From the NCBI GenBank assembly GCA_964630785.1, contig CAZVZG010000009.1, forward strand, positions 1 through 64,000: DNA of 64,000 nucleotides, written 5' to 3'. The notes beneath the pieces are model-generated. The model was not told the DNA's origin, searched no databases, and was given only the letters and a program-made list of their open reading frames with translations. This document shows positions 30,180 through 39,338 of the stretch, in pieces (position 1 is the stretch's first letter; every line of letters starts with the position of its first letter). The position numbers and the translations under genes were made by a program. This stretch comes from JADLCX01 sp964630785 (GTDB lineage Bacteria; Planctomycetota; Phycisphaerae; Phycisphaerales; UBA1924).

Positions 30180-31904
30180 ATGGGGGTTGAGGAAAAGGCG
30201 AAGGAGGCCCAGCGCCCGGCGCACCCCGGTGCCGGCGGTCCGTCCGACAACGGGACTCCCGATGCCCCCACGCCCGCCGGCCGCATCGCCGACTGTCCCC
30301 GCGTGCGGCTCTCAACGCTTCTGCCGCTGGCCGCTCCGCTGGCGATCGCGGTCGTGGCCGCGTACGTGCAGTGGATGACCGTCGGACTGCCGCCCGTCCC
30401 GACCGCTGGGACCCTGGCGGCCGACACAACCGGCCTGCCCCACGGCTTCCCGGAGTGGATCGGGATCACGCACTACGTCAACCTGCTGTTCATGATCCTG
30501 CTGGCCCGCAGCGGCCTGCAGGTCCTCATGGACCACCCGCGGCTGTACTGGAATGTTCACTGCACGCCCGGCAGCGAGTGGGCGCGATTCACGCCGGTGA
30601 AAGTGCCGCTTGACCGCCTCTACACCGCCAAGGACGACGCCCGCTACCTCAGCCCGTGGGTCGGCCTGCCCGGCGGCCGCCACACGCTGGGCATCGCCCG
30701 CCACTGGCACTTCGTCAGCGCGTTGTTCTGGACGCTCAACGGCGCGGTGTACATCACGCTCCTGCTCACCACGACGCACTGGCGGCGGATCGTCCCCACG
30801 TCGTGGCAAGTCTTCCCCGACGCCTGGGCCGTGTTCGCCCACTACGCCACGCTCCACCTGCCGCCCGAGCCCGACGGGTACTTCCGGTACAACGCGCTCC
30901 AGCAGTTGTCCTACTTCGCGGTGATCTTCATCCTCGCGCCGCTGTCGATCCTGACCGGACCGTCGATGTCGCCCGCGCTGGTCAACCGCTTCCACTGGTA
31001 CCGCCGGCTGCCCGGCAACCGCCAGGTCGGCCGCTCGATCCACTTCCTGCTCCTGTGCGCGTACGTGCTCTTCGTCGTCGCGCACGTCTCGATGGTGTTC
31101 ATCACCGGCTTTGCCCGGAACATGAACCACATCGTCATCAACGCCGACACACTCGTGCCGTTCGGCATGTACATCGGGCTGGTCGGGCTGGTGATCCTGT
31201 TCCTGCTCAACGTGATGGCCAACTGGGCGAGCTGGCTGTACCCGAGGGCGATCCAGCGCATCGGCGACGCGATCGTCAACCCGGTTCTGCGGCTGCTGCT
31301 GTCGCGCCACGCGCCCCGGGCCGAGTACCGGCCCCAGGACATCTCGCCGTTCCTGTGGCCCAACGGGAAACTCCCGACGGGCGACGACTGGGAACAGCTC
31401 GTGGCGGGGGATTTCCGCGGCCACCGCCTGAAGATCGGCGGCGAGGTCGAGAACCCTGTCGAACTCTCGCTGGATGAGCTCCGTGCATTGCCCAAACGCT
31501 CCCAGATCACCCTGCACCACTGCATCCAGGGCTGGTCGGGCATCGCCCAATGGTCCGGCGTGCCCATGACCGAGATCATCCGGCTCGTGCGTCCCAAGCC
31601 GAACGTCAAGGCCGTGGTGTTCTACTCCTTCGGCGAGGGGCTCGAGGGCGGGCAGTACTACGACAGCCACACGATCGAGAACGTCCGCCACCCGCAGACG
31701 CTTCTGGCCTACGAAATGAACTCCAAGCCCCTGAGCATCGTCCACGGCGCGCCGCTGCGGCTGCGGGTCGAGAACCAACTGGGCTTCAAGATGGTCAAGT
31801 GGCTCAGCGCGATCGAGTTTGTGCAGGACTACCGCCGCGTGCGCGGCGGCGAGGGCGGCTACAACTCCGACCACGAGTTCTTCGACACGATGGCGGACAT
31901 CTGA
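30180..31904 (+). CDS. cytochrome b-like membrane domain fused to sulfite-oxidase-type molybdopterin domain
   Basis: 574 residues. After a Pro-rich start, residues about 45-375 contain around six helices with His residues in ITHYVNLLFMILLARSG, RHWHFVSALFWTLNGAVY and RSIHFLLLCAYVLFVVAHVS, as in b561-type di-heme subunits. Residues 385-574 form a YedY/SoxC-like molybdopterin oxidoreductase domain. LHHCIQGWSGIAQWSGV holds the Mo-ligand Cys448, and SFGEGLEGGQYYDSH, YEMNSKPLSIVHGAPLRL and GFKMVKWLSAIEFV follow. No Tat signal is seen, so the side of the catalytic domain is uncertain. It probably couples quinol to a periplasmic or cytoplasmic reductase. Confidence 0.88.
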   Translation: MGVEEKAKEAQRPAHPGAGGPSDNGTPDAPTPAGRIADCPRVRLSTLLPLAAPLAIAVVAAYVQWMTVGLPPVPTAGTLAADTTGLPHGFPEWIGITHYVNLLFMILLARSGLQVLMDHPRLYWNVHCTPGSEWARFTPVKVPLDRLYTAKDDARYLSPWVGLPGGRHTLGIARHWHFVSALFWTLNGAVYITLLLTTTHWRRIVPTSWQVFPDAWAVFAHYATLHLPPEPDGYFRYNALQQLSYFAVIFILAPLSILTGPSMSPALVNRFHWYRRLPGNRQVGRSIHFLLLCAYVLFVVAHVSMVFITGFARNMNHIVINADTLVPFGMYIGLVGLVILFLLNVMANWASWLYPRAIQRIGDAIVNPVLRLLLSRHAPRAEYRPQDISPFLWPNGKLPTGDDWEQLVAGDFRGHRLKIGGEVENPVELSLDELRALPKRSQITLHHCIQGWSGIAQWSGVPMTEIIRLVRPKPNVKAVVFYSFGEGLEGGQYYDSHTIENVRHPQTLLAYEMNSKPLSIVHGAPLRLRVENQLGFKMVKWLSAIEFVQDYRRVRGGEGGYNSDHEFFDTMADI

Positions 31905-32054
31905 CCACGGGAGCAAACGCGAGAGGGATCGACCCGGGCGGGCGCGATCATCGCGATCCCGGCCTTTCCCCTGCGCCTCTGAGCAAGTCCAAGTTCCGTC
32001 CCCCGTCGGGGCCTTGTGTCGCGTTGTGGCGGCCCGCTCGCGATAGGTGACACG

Positions 32055-32804
32055 ATGCCGGACCGCCTCGAACTCGACTACGACCTGACACGGGACGATT
32101 GGCTCGCGGTCAACGACGCCGGCATGAAAGAGAGCCCGGAGTGGGCCGCGGCGGCCGCCACGCACCGCCGCACCACGCGACGCCAGGCGTTGTGGGCGGC
32201 GCCGGTGTGCGTGATCGGCGCGGCCGTGCTCATCGGGCGCGGCGAGGGCACTCAGGGCATGTACGTTGAAGAGGCCTTGCTCGGGGCGTGCTTCGCGGCG
32301 TTCCCGTATTTCTCGCTCCCTCGTCTGAGCACGGTCGAGAGCGTCAAGGCCGCGGAGGCCAGGAAGATCCGACAGATGGATTTCGCGCCGTTCGTCGGCC
32401 ACTTCTCCATCACGATGGACGAGTTGGGCGTACACGTCCGCTCGCCCAATCGGGAGTTCAGGCTCTCGTGGCAGGCCGTGGCCCCGACGTCTGCGGGCGG
32501 CTTCGTGGTGTTCCAGCACGGCGGCCGGGACGGAACCATCATCCTGCCCCGGGCGTTCGCTTCGCCGGAAGCGGCGGCGGAGTTTCTCGAGACGGCGCGC
32601 CGCTGGTGGCAATCGGCCCAACTCCCCCACGCCGAGCGACTCGCGCGATACCTCGCGGACCGTGACGACATCGCCTGCCCGCAGTGCGGCTACAACCTCC
32701 GTGGCATCCGCGGCGAGGCGTGCCCGGAGTGCGGACGGGCGATCCGGCTGGAGGAGTTGGTCGATCCGACGGGAGAACGGGCCGCGAGAGCCTCCGCCGA
32801 ATGA
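32055..32804 (+). CDS. YcxB-like membrane protein with C-terminal zinc ribbon
   Basis: 249 residues. Two hydrophobic helices (ALWAAPVCVIGAAVLIGRG and EEALLGACFAAFPYFSL) are followed by a YcxB-like beta domain (ITMDELGVHVRSPNREFRLS, WQAVAPTSAGGFVVF). The C-terminus carries a zinc ribbon, CPQCGYNLRG...CPECG, a form very common in planctomycete proteins and useful as a taxonomic clue. Function unknown. Confidence 0.82.
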   Translation: MPDRLELDYDLTRDDWLAVNDAGMKESPEWAAAAATHRRTTRRQALWAAPVCVIGAAVLIGRGEGTQGMYVEEALLGACFAAFPYFSLPRLSTVESVKAAEARKIRQMDFAPFVGHFSITMDELGVHVRSPNREFRLSWQAVAPTSAGGFVVFQHGGRDGTIILPRAFASPEAAAEFLETARRWWQSAQLPHAERLARYLADRDDIACPQCGYNLRGIRGEACPECGRAIRLEELVDPTGERAARASAE

Positions 32805-32839
32805 TGCTGGCCGCTCGGCCCGGCAGTGGACCACGCGGG

Positions 32840-33928
32840 CTACTTGGCCGATGGCGGGACGGTCGCGGCTTCGGGCGGTGGTGTGAAGCTGGTGAACGCC
32901 TTGCCGTCGTAGCGGCATACCCCGGCGTCCGCGCTTCCGAACCAGATGTTCCGGGCCTTGTCCTCCAGCATCGCATACACGGTCGCGCTGGCCAGGCCGT
33001 CGGCCCGCGTGAACTTCTTGAAAGTCCGGCCGTCGTACCTGCTCGCGCCGCCCAGATTCGGCCCTCCGGGGTGCCCGAACCAGATGTTCCCCGCGCGGTC
33101 AACGATCAACGACCCGACGAAGTTGTCGAGCAACCCGTCCGCGGCCGTGAACGCGGTCACGCCCTTGCCGTCGTAACGGAACGCGCCCCGCTCGCCGCCG
33201 AACCAGAGGTTGCCGGCGTGGTCGAGCGCGGCCGCGCGGGTGTTGGTGAGCGGCGAGCCGGCGGCGTCGGTGAGCGCGGCGAACGCCTTGCCGTCGTAGG
33301 AGCAGACGCCGCCCCGCGTGCCGAACCACATGCGACCGGTGGCGTCCTGGACGATCGCGTTGACTTCGTTGTGAGCGAGGCCGTCCCGAGTGGTGAGGGT
33401 GGTCGCGTGCCGACCGTCGAAGCGCGTGACGCCGGCGGAGGTGCCGAGCCAGACGTTCGCGTCGCGGTCCTCGAAGAGGCAGTACACGTCGTTGCTCGCG
33501 AGCCCCTCACCCTCGGTCAGCCTCGCGAACACCTTGCCGTCGTAGCGGGTCGCGCCGGCGGTGATGGAACCGAACCACATCACGCCCGAGCGGGTCTCCA
33601 TCACCGAAAACACCCGCCGCCTTTCCAGACCGACCTCCGCGCCGAGGTTGGTGAACGTCTTGCCGTCATAGCGGATCGGCCCGCCGAAGGTCGCGAACCA
33701 GATGTTGCCGGCGCGATCCTCCTGGATCCCGCGGACGATCACCCGGGGCATGGTGGGCGTCATCTTGGCCGGGATCGGGGTGAAGTAGGGATCGAGCATC
33801 GCCGTGGGGCTGAGCGGTCCGGGCGCAACGGCCTGGGCTGCTGCGGTGTGCGTGGAGACGGGAACCCCCGCCAACGCCGCTGCAAGCGGGAAAAGGATTG
33901 ACGGCACGGCCGAGCGGGCGGTGGTCAT
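32840..33928 (-). CDS. exported two-component-regulator-type beta-propeller
   Basis: 362 residues; GGAGG before the ATG at 33928. A signal peptide ends near THTAAAQA. Seven similar repeats of about 40-45 residues (pattern D.AGNIWFGT.GG..RYDGK.FT.FT..DGL) form a propeller of the kind found in the sensor part of hybrid two-component regulators. Here no membrane helix or kinase follows, so it is a stand-alone periplasmic or secreted propeller. The last blade ends YDGKAFTSFTPPPEA. Its 5' end faces the divergent MarR gene across about 100 bases. Confidence 0.85.
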   Translation of the reverse strand: MTTARSAVPSILFPLAAALAGVPVSTHTAAAQAVAPGPLSPTAMLDPYFTPIPAKMTPTMPRVIVRGIQEDRAGNIWFATFGGPIRYDGKTFTNLGAEVGLERRRVFSVMETRSGVMWFGSITAGATRYDGKVFARLTEGEGLASNDVYCLFEDRDANVWLGTSAGVTRFDGRHATTLTTRDGLAHNEVNAIVQDATGRMWFGTRGGVCSYDGKAFAALTDAAGSPLTNTRAAALDHAGNLWFGGERGAFRYDGKGVTAFTAADGLLDNFVGSLIVDRAGNIWFGHPGGPNLGGASRYDGRTFKKFTRADGLASATVYAMLEDKARNIWFGSADAGVCRYDGKAFTSFTPPPEAATVPPSAK

Positions 33929-34031
33929 GGCGGCCTCCGCGACAAGCATAAGGCCCCCGCCACGGCCGAACCGGCACGGCGGGGACGGCGGCTTGACCAT
34001 GATGCTTCGGAGTCCATAGCATCTGCTGCGC

Positions 34032-34829
34032 ATGCCCGAGTCTCGGCGCACACCCCAGCCCCCCGACCAGACCGCCGAGCGCATCGTCGCCGGGCTCTCC
34101 AAGATCGCGCTGGCCTTCAGGCACGCGCAATGGACCGCCTCGGGCCGGAGCGGGCTCACGCCCACGCAGTCGCAGATCCTCTCGATCGTCGCGGCGGGCC
34201 CACCGGGAAATCCGGGTCAGCCGGCGACGATGGGCGTCAAGGCCGTCGCCGAGCACCTGGCCGTCACCGTGGCGACCGCCAGCGAGGCCGTGGGCACGCT
34301 GGTGGACAAGGGCCTGCTCCGCAAGCGGCCCGACGCGACCGATGGACGCGCGGTCGTGCTCACGCTCACGGTGCGCGGCAAGCGCGAGGCCGCGAGCGCG
34401 GCGGCGGGTGGGGAGGGTGGGAGCGGCTGGACCTCGGCCATCGTCGCGGCCGTGGGGGACATGCCCGGGGCCGAGCGGAGCCTGCTGCTGCGCGGCCTGG
34501 TGGGTATGGTGCGCTCGATGCAGGCGCGGGGCATGGTGCCCACGTCGCGGATGTGCGTCGAGTGCACCCACTTCCGGCCCAACGAATACCCGGGCAAGCC
34601 CAAGTCGCACCACTGCCTGTACATCGACGGACCCATCGGCGACGCCGACCTGCGCATCGACTGCGCCGAGATGCAGCCCGCCGGAGCGCCGGAGCGCGAG
34701 CGTTTGTGGGAGGTGTTTGTCAACGGTCAACCGCTGGATCGTCACGGTCCGGGGCGCGCGCGGCCCGGCACCCGCAAGAGCACATCACGCCGCGCGGTTC
34801 ACAAGCCATCCAAAGGAGCATCGTCATGA
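34032..34829 (+). CDS. MarR-type regulator with Cys-rich C-terminal domain
   Basis: 265 residues. Residues 12-165 are a MarR winged helix: LTPTQSQILSIVAAG, VKAVAEHLAVTVATASEAVG, TLVDKGLLRKRPDATDGRAV. The C-terminal part has Cys175, Cys178, Cys195 and Cys211 with His193-His194 (MCVECTHFRP, KSHHC, RIDCAEM) and may bind a metal or an Fe-S cluster. Its last bases (ATGA) overlap a thioredoxin-like gene that has its own AAAGGAG. The Cys cluster and partner suggest a thiol, metal or redox sensor. Targets may include the divergent propeller gene. Confidence 0.85.
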   Translation: MPESRRTPQPPDQTAERIVAGLSKIALAFRHAQWTASGRSGLTPTQSQILSIVAAGPPGNPGQPATMGVKAVAEHLAVTVATASEAVGTLVDKGLLRKRPDATDGRAVVLTLTVRGKREAASAAAGGEGGSGWTSAIVAAVGDMPGAERSLLLRGLVGMVRSMQARGMVPTSRMCVECTHFRPNEYPGKPKSHHCLYIDGPIGDADLRIDCAEMQPAGAPERERLWEVFVNGQPLDRHGPGRARPGTRKSTSRRAVHKPSKGASS

Positions 34830-35065
34830 GCACCAAGGCCACGTTCTATCACGCGGGTTGCCCGGTCTGTGTCGCGGCCGAGCGAACCGTCGCCGAGGGG
34901 CTGGACCACGCCAAGTACGACGTCGAGATCGTCCACCTGGGCCAGCAGAAGGGACGCGTCGCCGAGGCCGAGCGCGCGGGGGTGAAGTCGGTGCCCGCGC
35001 TGGTGATCGGCAACCAGGCCTTTCACATCAACCACGGGGCGGATTTGTCGGTGTTGAAGAAGTAA
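34826..35065 (+). CDS. glutaredoxin/thioredoxin-like protein
   Basis: 79 residues. Short thioredoxin-fold protein with FYHAGCPVCVAAERTV (Cys-x2-Cys) and the cis-Pro region VKSVPALVIGNQAFHINH. Four-base overlap with the MarR-type gene indicates a shared mRNA. It probably reduces disulfides, perhaps of the regulator itself. Confidence 0.88.
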   Translation: MSTKATFYHAGCPVCVAAERTVAEGLDHAKYDVEIVHLGQQKGRVAEAERAGVKSVPALVIGNQAFHINHGADLSVLKK

Positions 35066-35129
35066 CTGTCGATTTCGTGCGCAGTTCGCCACAGGCACGG
35101 CTTCAAAGCAGGTCGAGCCTGCGGCACAT

Positions 35130-35843
35130 TCACTCTCCGTTCTCGGCCGAGTCTTCGATGCGCCACGCGGCCGACTCGACTCGCGTGTCGGCCGCGAGCG
35201 CGCCGGAGATCTTCTCGACGGCGCGGGCGTCGGCCGCGCTGCCCACAAGCTCGGCCGTGATGGTGATGTGAACGGCGTTTCCCGCGTCGCGGCCCTTGGC
35301 GCGGTGCATGCTCCGCAGCAACACCGGCCCGTTGCTGACCTGGGCCAGCAGCAAGTCGCGGACCTGGTCGTCGTCGCGCTCGGCGCACACGATCGCGAGT
35401 CGATAGATCGCCCGCACCTCGGTGGCGATCCGCTGCTTCTTGTCCACGCCCTTGACCAGCGGGCGCACCAGCGTGTTGGTGAGCAGGATAATCACCGTGC
35501 ACACCGCGGCCGCCGCGAGCTGGCCCCAACCCGCCAGTGTGCCCACCGCCGCCGAACACCACACCGTCGCGGCTGTGTCCAGCCCCTTGATCGTCGCCCC
35601 GTCCTTGAAGATCACGCCCGCGCCCAAGAACCCCACGCCCGTCACCACGGCCGCCGCGACGCGGCTCTGGCTGTCCTCGTGCGGCACGAACGCGCCGATC
35701 GTCACAAACGCCGCCGAGCCCAGCGCGACGAGGATGTTGGTCCGCAGGCCGGCCCGCCGCTGGTGAACCTGCCGCTCGAACCCGATGGCCGCGCCCAGCA
35801 CCGTCGCCATCGCCATGTTGAGCGCAAACTCGAAGAGTTCCAT
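35130..35843 (-). CDS. mgtC: MgtC/SapB-family membrane protein
   Basis: 237 residues from the ATG at 35843. The membrane domain (residues 1-130) has the family pattern AIGFERQVHQRRAGLRTNIL, TGVGFLGAGVIFKDGATIKG and LDTAATVWCSAAVGTLAGWG. A soluble ACT-like domain follows (AIYRLAIVCAERDDDQVRDL, VHITITAELVGSAADARAVE). MgtC proteins act in low-magnesium survival and membrane-potential control. Monocistronic and convergent with the thioredoxin-like gene. Confidence 0.9.
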   Translation of the reverse strand: MELFEFALNMAMATVLGAAIGFERQVHQRRAGLRTNILVALGSAAFVTIGAFVPHEDSQSRVAAAVVTGVGFLGAGVIFKDGATIKGLDTAATVWCSAAVGTLAGWGQLAAAAVCTVIILLTNTLVRPLVKGVDKKQRIATEVRAIYRLAIVCAERDDDQVRDLLLAQVSNGPVLLRSMHRAKGRDAGNAVHITITAELVGSAADARAVEKISGALAADTRVESAAWRIEDSAENGE

Positions 35844-35924
35844 CGCGGTCAGTCTACCGAAAACGCCGCTCGCTCGCGACCGCGAAGATCGCAACCCGTC
35901 CACCGCGAGCCGCCCCCGCTCGCA

Positions 35925-38195
35925 CTAGCCCTGCTGCGGCTGGAGTTTCCCCGCCCACTCCGGCGGCCCGTCCGCCTTCCTCACCCGCACCGCGCACGCC
36001 TTGAACTCCGGGATCTTCGAGTACGGGTCCTGCGCCGAGATCGTCAACTGGTTGGCGCTCTTGCGTCCCGGCCAGTGGTACGGGATGAACACCGTGTCGG
36101 GGCGGATCGTCGTCACGACCATCGCCCGCAGCGTGCAGTCGCCGCGGCGTGACTCGGCCGTCGCCCAGTCGCCGTCCTTGATGCCCAGCGTGTCGGCCAG
36201 GCGCGGGTGCATCTCGATCCGCGGCTCGGGGTACTGGTCCACCAGCGGGCCGATCCGGCGGGTCTGCGTCCCCGAGAGGAACTGGCTCACCACGCGCCCG
36301 GTGGTCAGGATGAGCGGGTACTCCGCGTCGGTGTCCTCGGTCGGCGGCGAGTAGACCGACACGTTGAACCGGGCCTTGCCGTCGGGGAAGTAGTACGGGC
36401 CGGCGCCCCTGGCGATCGGGTTCCACGACCCCGGCTCGAACAGCCGCGGCGTGCCCGGGTGATCGATCGGCTTGCCGTCGGGCGATTCCGAGTAGCACGG
36501 CCAGAACACGCCGAACTGCCGCTCGATCTTCTCGTACGTGATCCCGGAATAATCTGCGATGCCGCCCTTGCTGGCGGCTCGCATCTCGTCGAAGATCGCG
36601 CGGGGCGAGTCGAACGTGAAGCCCTTGGGTCGGCCCAGGGCCGCGGCGATATCCTGGATGATCTTCCAGTCCTGCCGCGCTTCGCCCGGCGGGTCGATGC
36701 ACTGGTTGATCTTGATCACCCGCCCCTCGACCTGGGCCACCACGCCCTCGCCCTCTTCCTGCAGCGAGCCCGGCAGCACGACGTCGGCGTGCCGCGCCGT
36801 CTCGTTGAGGAAGAAGTCGATCGCCACGTAGAACTCGAGCTTCCCCAGGGCGCGGGCGACGAAGTTGTTGTCCGGCAGCGAGACCATCGGGTTGAAGCAG
36901 ATCGAGATCAGCCCCTTGATCTCGCCCTTGTCGATCTTGCGGATCAGCTCGTAGCAGTCCACGCCGGGGCCGGGGATCTCGGGCTCGGGCACGTCCCACA
37001 CCTTGGCGATGAAGGCGCGGTGTTCGGCGTTGGAGATGTCGCGCATCCCCGGCAGTTGGTCGCACTTCTGCCCCTGCTCGCGTCCGCCCTGGCCGTTGGC
37101 CTGGCCGGTGATCGTGCCGTACCCGCACCCCTCGCGACCGATGCGACCAGAGGCCAGCACGATGTTGATCGCGCCCAGCACGTTCTGCACGCCGTGCGAG
37201 GAGTGCTCGATCCCGCGCGCGTGCATCAGGAAGCTGGTCTTGGCCGTGCCCCACCACTCCGCCGCCTGGCGGACCAGCCGCTCGGGGATGCCCGTGACCT
37301 CGGCGGTCTTGGCGGGGGTCCAGTCATGCACGTGCTCGGCGAGTTTGTCAAACCCGACGGTGAAGCTCTCGATGAACGGCCGATCGATCCACCCCTTCTC
37401 GATCATCAGGTGCAGCACGCCGTTGAACAGGGCCACGTCGCGCCCGGACTTGATCGGCAGGTACAGGTCGCACGTCCGGTTCAGCGGCGTGATCCGTGGA
37501 TCGACGGTGATGATGCGGGCCCCGTTGTCGCGGGCCTGCCACACGTACTCCGTCGTGATCGGCGCGCACTCGGCGACGTTGGCGCCGCTGATCCACACCA
37601 CCTCCGCCTTGGGGATGTCCGACCACGGGTTGGCCGCGCGATCGATGCCGAACGCCTTCTTGTTGCCCACGCCCGCGCTCACCATGCACAGGCGCCCGTT
37701 GTAGTCGATGTACGGCGTCTTGAGGCACACCCGGGCGAACTTGCCCATCAGGTACGCCTTCTCGCTCGTGAGCGAGGCCCCGCTCAGCACGCCGATCGCG
37801 CTGTGCCCGTGCTGGGATTGGATGCGCCCGATCTCCGCCCCGACCCGCCGGATCGCCTCGTCGTAACCCATCGCGCTGAAACCCGACGGGTCGGACTCAT
37901 CGCGCTTGAGCGCCGTGACCAGCCGGTCCGGGTGGGCGCCTTGCAGGTACCGCTTCACGCCCTTGGGGCACAGCATCCCCCGGTTGAACGGGAACTCGTA
38001 CCACGGCTCGAACCCGACCACCACGTTGTCCTTGACCTTGAGCTGGATCCCGCACTGCTGGCCGCAGAAGCAGCAGTGCGTCTTCACCACGCGATCCGGT
38101 TCGAGGTCCGTCGCCAGTCGCTCGGGGCCCGAGCGGTTCACGTGCGGCCCGTAACGCTCAAGCACGTTGAGCAAGTTGGTCGGGGGGGTGGACAT
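35925..38195 (-). CDS. NapA/formate dehydrogenase-type molybdopterin oxidoreductase
   Basis: 756 residues. Catalytic subunit of the DMSO reductase superfamily. The N-terminal [4Fe-4S] site is Cys41-x2-Cys44-x3-Cys48-x27-Cys76. Cys170 in YNGRLCMVSAG is placed as the Mo ligand, as in periplasmic and assimilatory nitrate reductases. GQANGQGGREQGQKCDQLPG, FLNETARHADVVLPG and FIPYHWPGRKSANQLT are typical of the NapA/NasA/Fdh branch. No Tat signal is seen, which favours a cytoplasmic enzyme. It is the second gene after a membrane electron-transfer protein, 18 bases downstream of that stop. Nitrate or formate as substrate cannot be decided by eye. Confidence 0.9.
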   Translation of the reverse strand: MSTPPTNLLNVLERYGPHVNRSGPERLATDLEPDRVVKTHCCFCGQQCGIQLKVKDNVVVGFEPWYEFPFNRGMLCPKGVKRYLQGAHPDRLVTALKRDESDPSGFSAMGYDEAIRRVGAEIGRIQSQHGHSAIGVLSGASLTSEKAYLMGKFARVCLKTPYIDYNGRLCMVSAGVGNKKAFGIDRAANPWSDIPKAEVVWISGANVAECAPITTEYVWQARDNGARIITVDPRITPLNRTCDLYLPIKSGRDVALFNGVLHLMIEKGWIDRPFIESFTVGFDKLAEHVHDWTPAKTAEVTGIPERLVRQAAEWWGTAKTSFLMHARGIEHSSHGVQNVLGAINIVLASGRIGREGCGYGTITGQANGQGGREQGQKCDQLPGMRDISNAEHRAFIAKVWDVPEPEIPGPGVDCYELIRKIDKGEIKGLISICFNPMVSLPDNNFVARALGKLEFYVAIDFFLNETARHADVVLPGSLQEEGEGVVAQVEGRVIKINQCIDPPGEARQDWKIIQDIAAALGRPKGFTFDSPRAIFDEMRAASKGGIADYSGITYEKIERQFGVFWPCYSESPDGKPIDHPGTPRLFEPGSWNPIARGAGPYYFPDGKARFNVSVYSPPTEDTDAEYPLILTTGRVVSQFLSGTQTRRIGPLVDQYPEPRIEMHPRLADTLGIKDGDWATAESRRGDCTLRAMVVTTIRPDTVFIPYHWPGRKSANQLTISAQDPYSKIPEFKACAVRVRKADGPPEWAGKLQPQQG

Positions 38196-38213
38196 GGGCG
38201 AATCGCTCCTCGA

Positions 38214-39338
38214 TCAACCACGATCGGTCCGGTCCGGTGCACCGTCAAGCAGGTCGGCGACGTCCACGAGGCCGGGCCGAGCGGTCACCTCGCGCCCGCG
38301 TCCCGCCTGCCACATCCGCCCCTGCGCCAGGGCCATCCCCGTGCGCCGGCAGCGCGGGCAGACGTGCTGGTAGTGGCCGCCGGCGGACAGTTCGTACGAG
38401 TATCCCAGCTTGCGCTCGACCTTGATCAGGTCCTCCACGTGCATCTTCGAGGCGTAGGCCTCGCCGCAGCGCCGGCACAGGGCCTGTTCGCCGGCCCGGC
38501 CCGCGTCCTTGTAGAACGCCACGCCGAGCTGGGCAGGCCTCTGGAAGATGTGGAAGAACTTCCCGAACGGCAGCCACAGCAGCGTGAAAATCACGCACGC
38601 GGCGTGCACGATCGCCAGAAAGTCGTACGCGTACCCCTTCATCCACGTGTAGCTCGCCGTGAGCATCAGCCCCGTGATGCTCACGGCAAAGAGCAGGATC
38701 AGCGGCAGGATGTCCTCGCCGAACTGCTGCACCGCCTCGGCCCCGTGGTCGCGCATCCGCCGGCGCATCGCGATCATCACCCCCGCGATCACCAGGAACG
38801 CCGCCCACACCAGCCCGTGGAAGATCAGCACCGCCACAACGCCGTGGATGTGGAAGCTGAATGTCGGGAACCCGAACACGAAGGTCTGGTAGAGGTCGAA
38901 GTCGTTCGCCGGCGTCTCGAAGTGGACCCACCCGAACACCAGCGGGAACGTGATCGCCGCCGCCAGCAGGCAGCCCCACATGATCAGCCAGTGCGCCGCC
39001 CACCGCGGTCTCCCGCGTCGGAAGATGAAGTTGTTCAGCGCGAACACACCGACGACCCGCTTGGGCCACGCGCCCAGGTTCGCCAGCAGACGGTCTTTCG
39101 AGAAGAACACCTGCCACCCGCGCCGCCAATACACCGCCGTCGGCGGGCGCTGCAGCCACATCGAATACCGGTACGTGATCCCGAACACCGCGAAGAGCGT
39201 CGCGAAGGTGTACCCCACCAGCGCGGCGTCGAAGTGCGCCAGGTGACGCGACCCCACGGCGATCAACGCCGCCGTCACCAACATCGCGACCACGCCTCTC
39301 GTCCCCGCCCGGACCGACTCTCGGCTCAGCGATGCCAT
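38214..39338 (-). CDS. NarI/HdrC-like membrane electron-transfer protein
   Basis: 374 residues from the ATG at 39338 (GAGG upstream); earlier ATGs are possible. About six helices in residues 15-300 contain His residues in HWLIMWGCLLAAAITF, FSFHIHGVVAVLIFHGLVW and DFLAIVHAACVIFTLLWLPF, suitable for two hemes b. The soluble C-terminus has Cys-x2-Cys pairs (ALCRRCGEAYASKMH and HVCPRCRRTGMA) that may bind a metal or cluster. It lies directly before the molybdoenzyme gene and probably links that enzyme to the quinone pool. Confidence 0.8.
   Translation of the reverse strand: MASLSRESVRAGTRGVVAMLVTAALIAVGSRHLAHFDAALVGYTFATLFAVFGITYRYSMWLQRPPTAVYWRRGWQVFFSKDRLLANLGAWPKRVVGVFALNNFIFRRGRPRWAAHWLIMWGCLLAAAITFPLVFGWVHFETPANDFDLYQTFVFGFPTFSFHIHGVVAVLIFHGLVWAAFLVIAGVMIAMRRRMRDHGAEAVQQFGEDILPLILLFAVSITGLMLTASYTWMKGYAYDFLAIVHAACVIFTLLWLPFGKFFHIFQRPAQLGVAFYKDAGRAGEQALCRRCGEAYASKMHVEDLIKVERKLGYSYELSAGGHYQHVCPRCRRTGMALAQGRMWQAGRGREVTARPGLVDVADLLDGAPDRTDRG

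Noticed and set aside
30312..32918. An 868-codon open frame on the minus strand
   Set aside because: Antisense shadow of the cytochrome b-molybdopterin gene and its neighbour; Arg/Gly/Val-rich with no domain.
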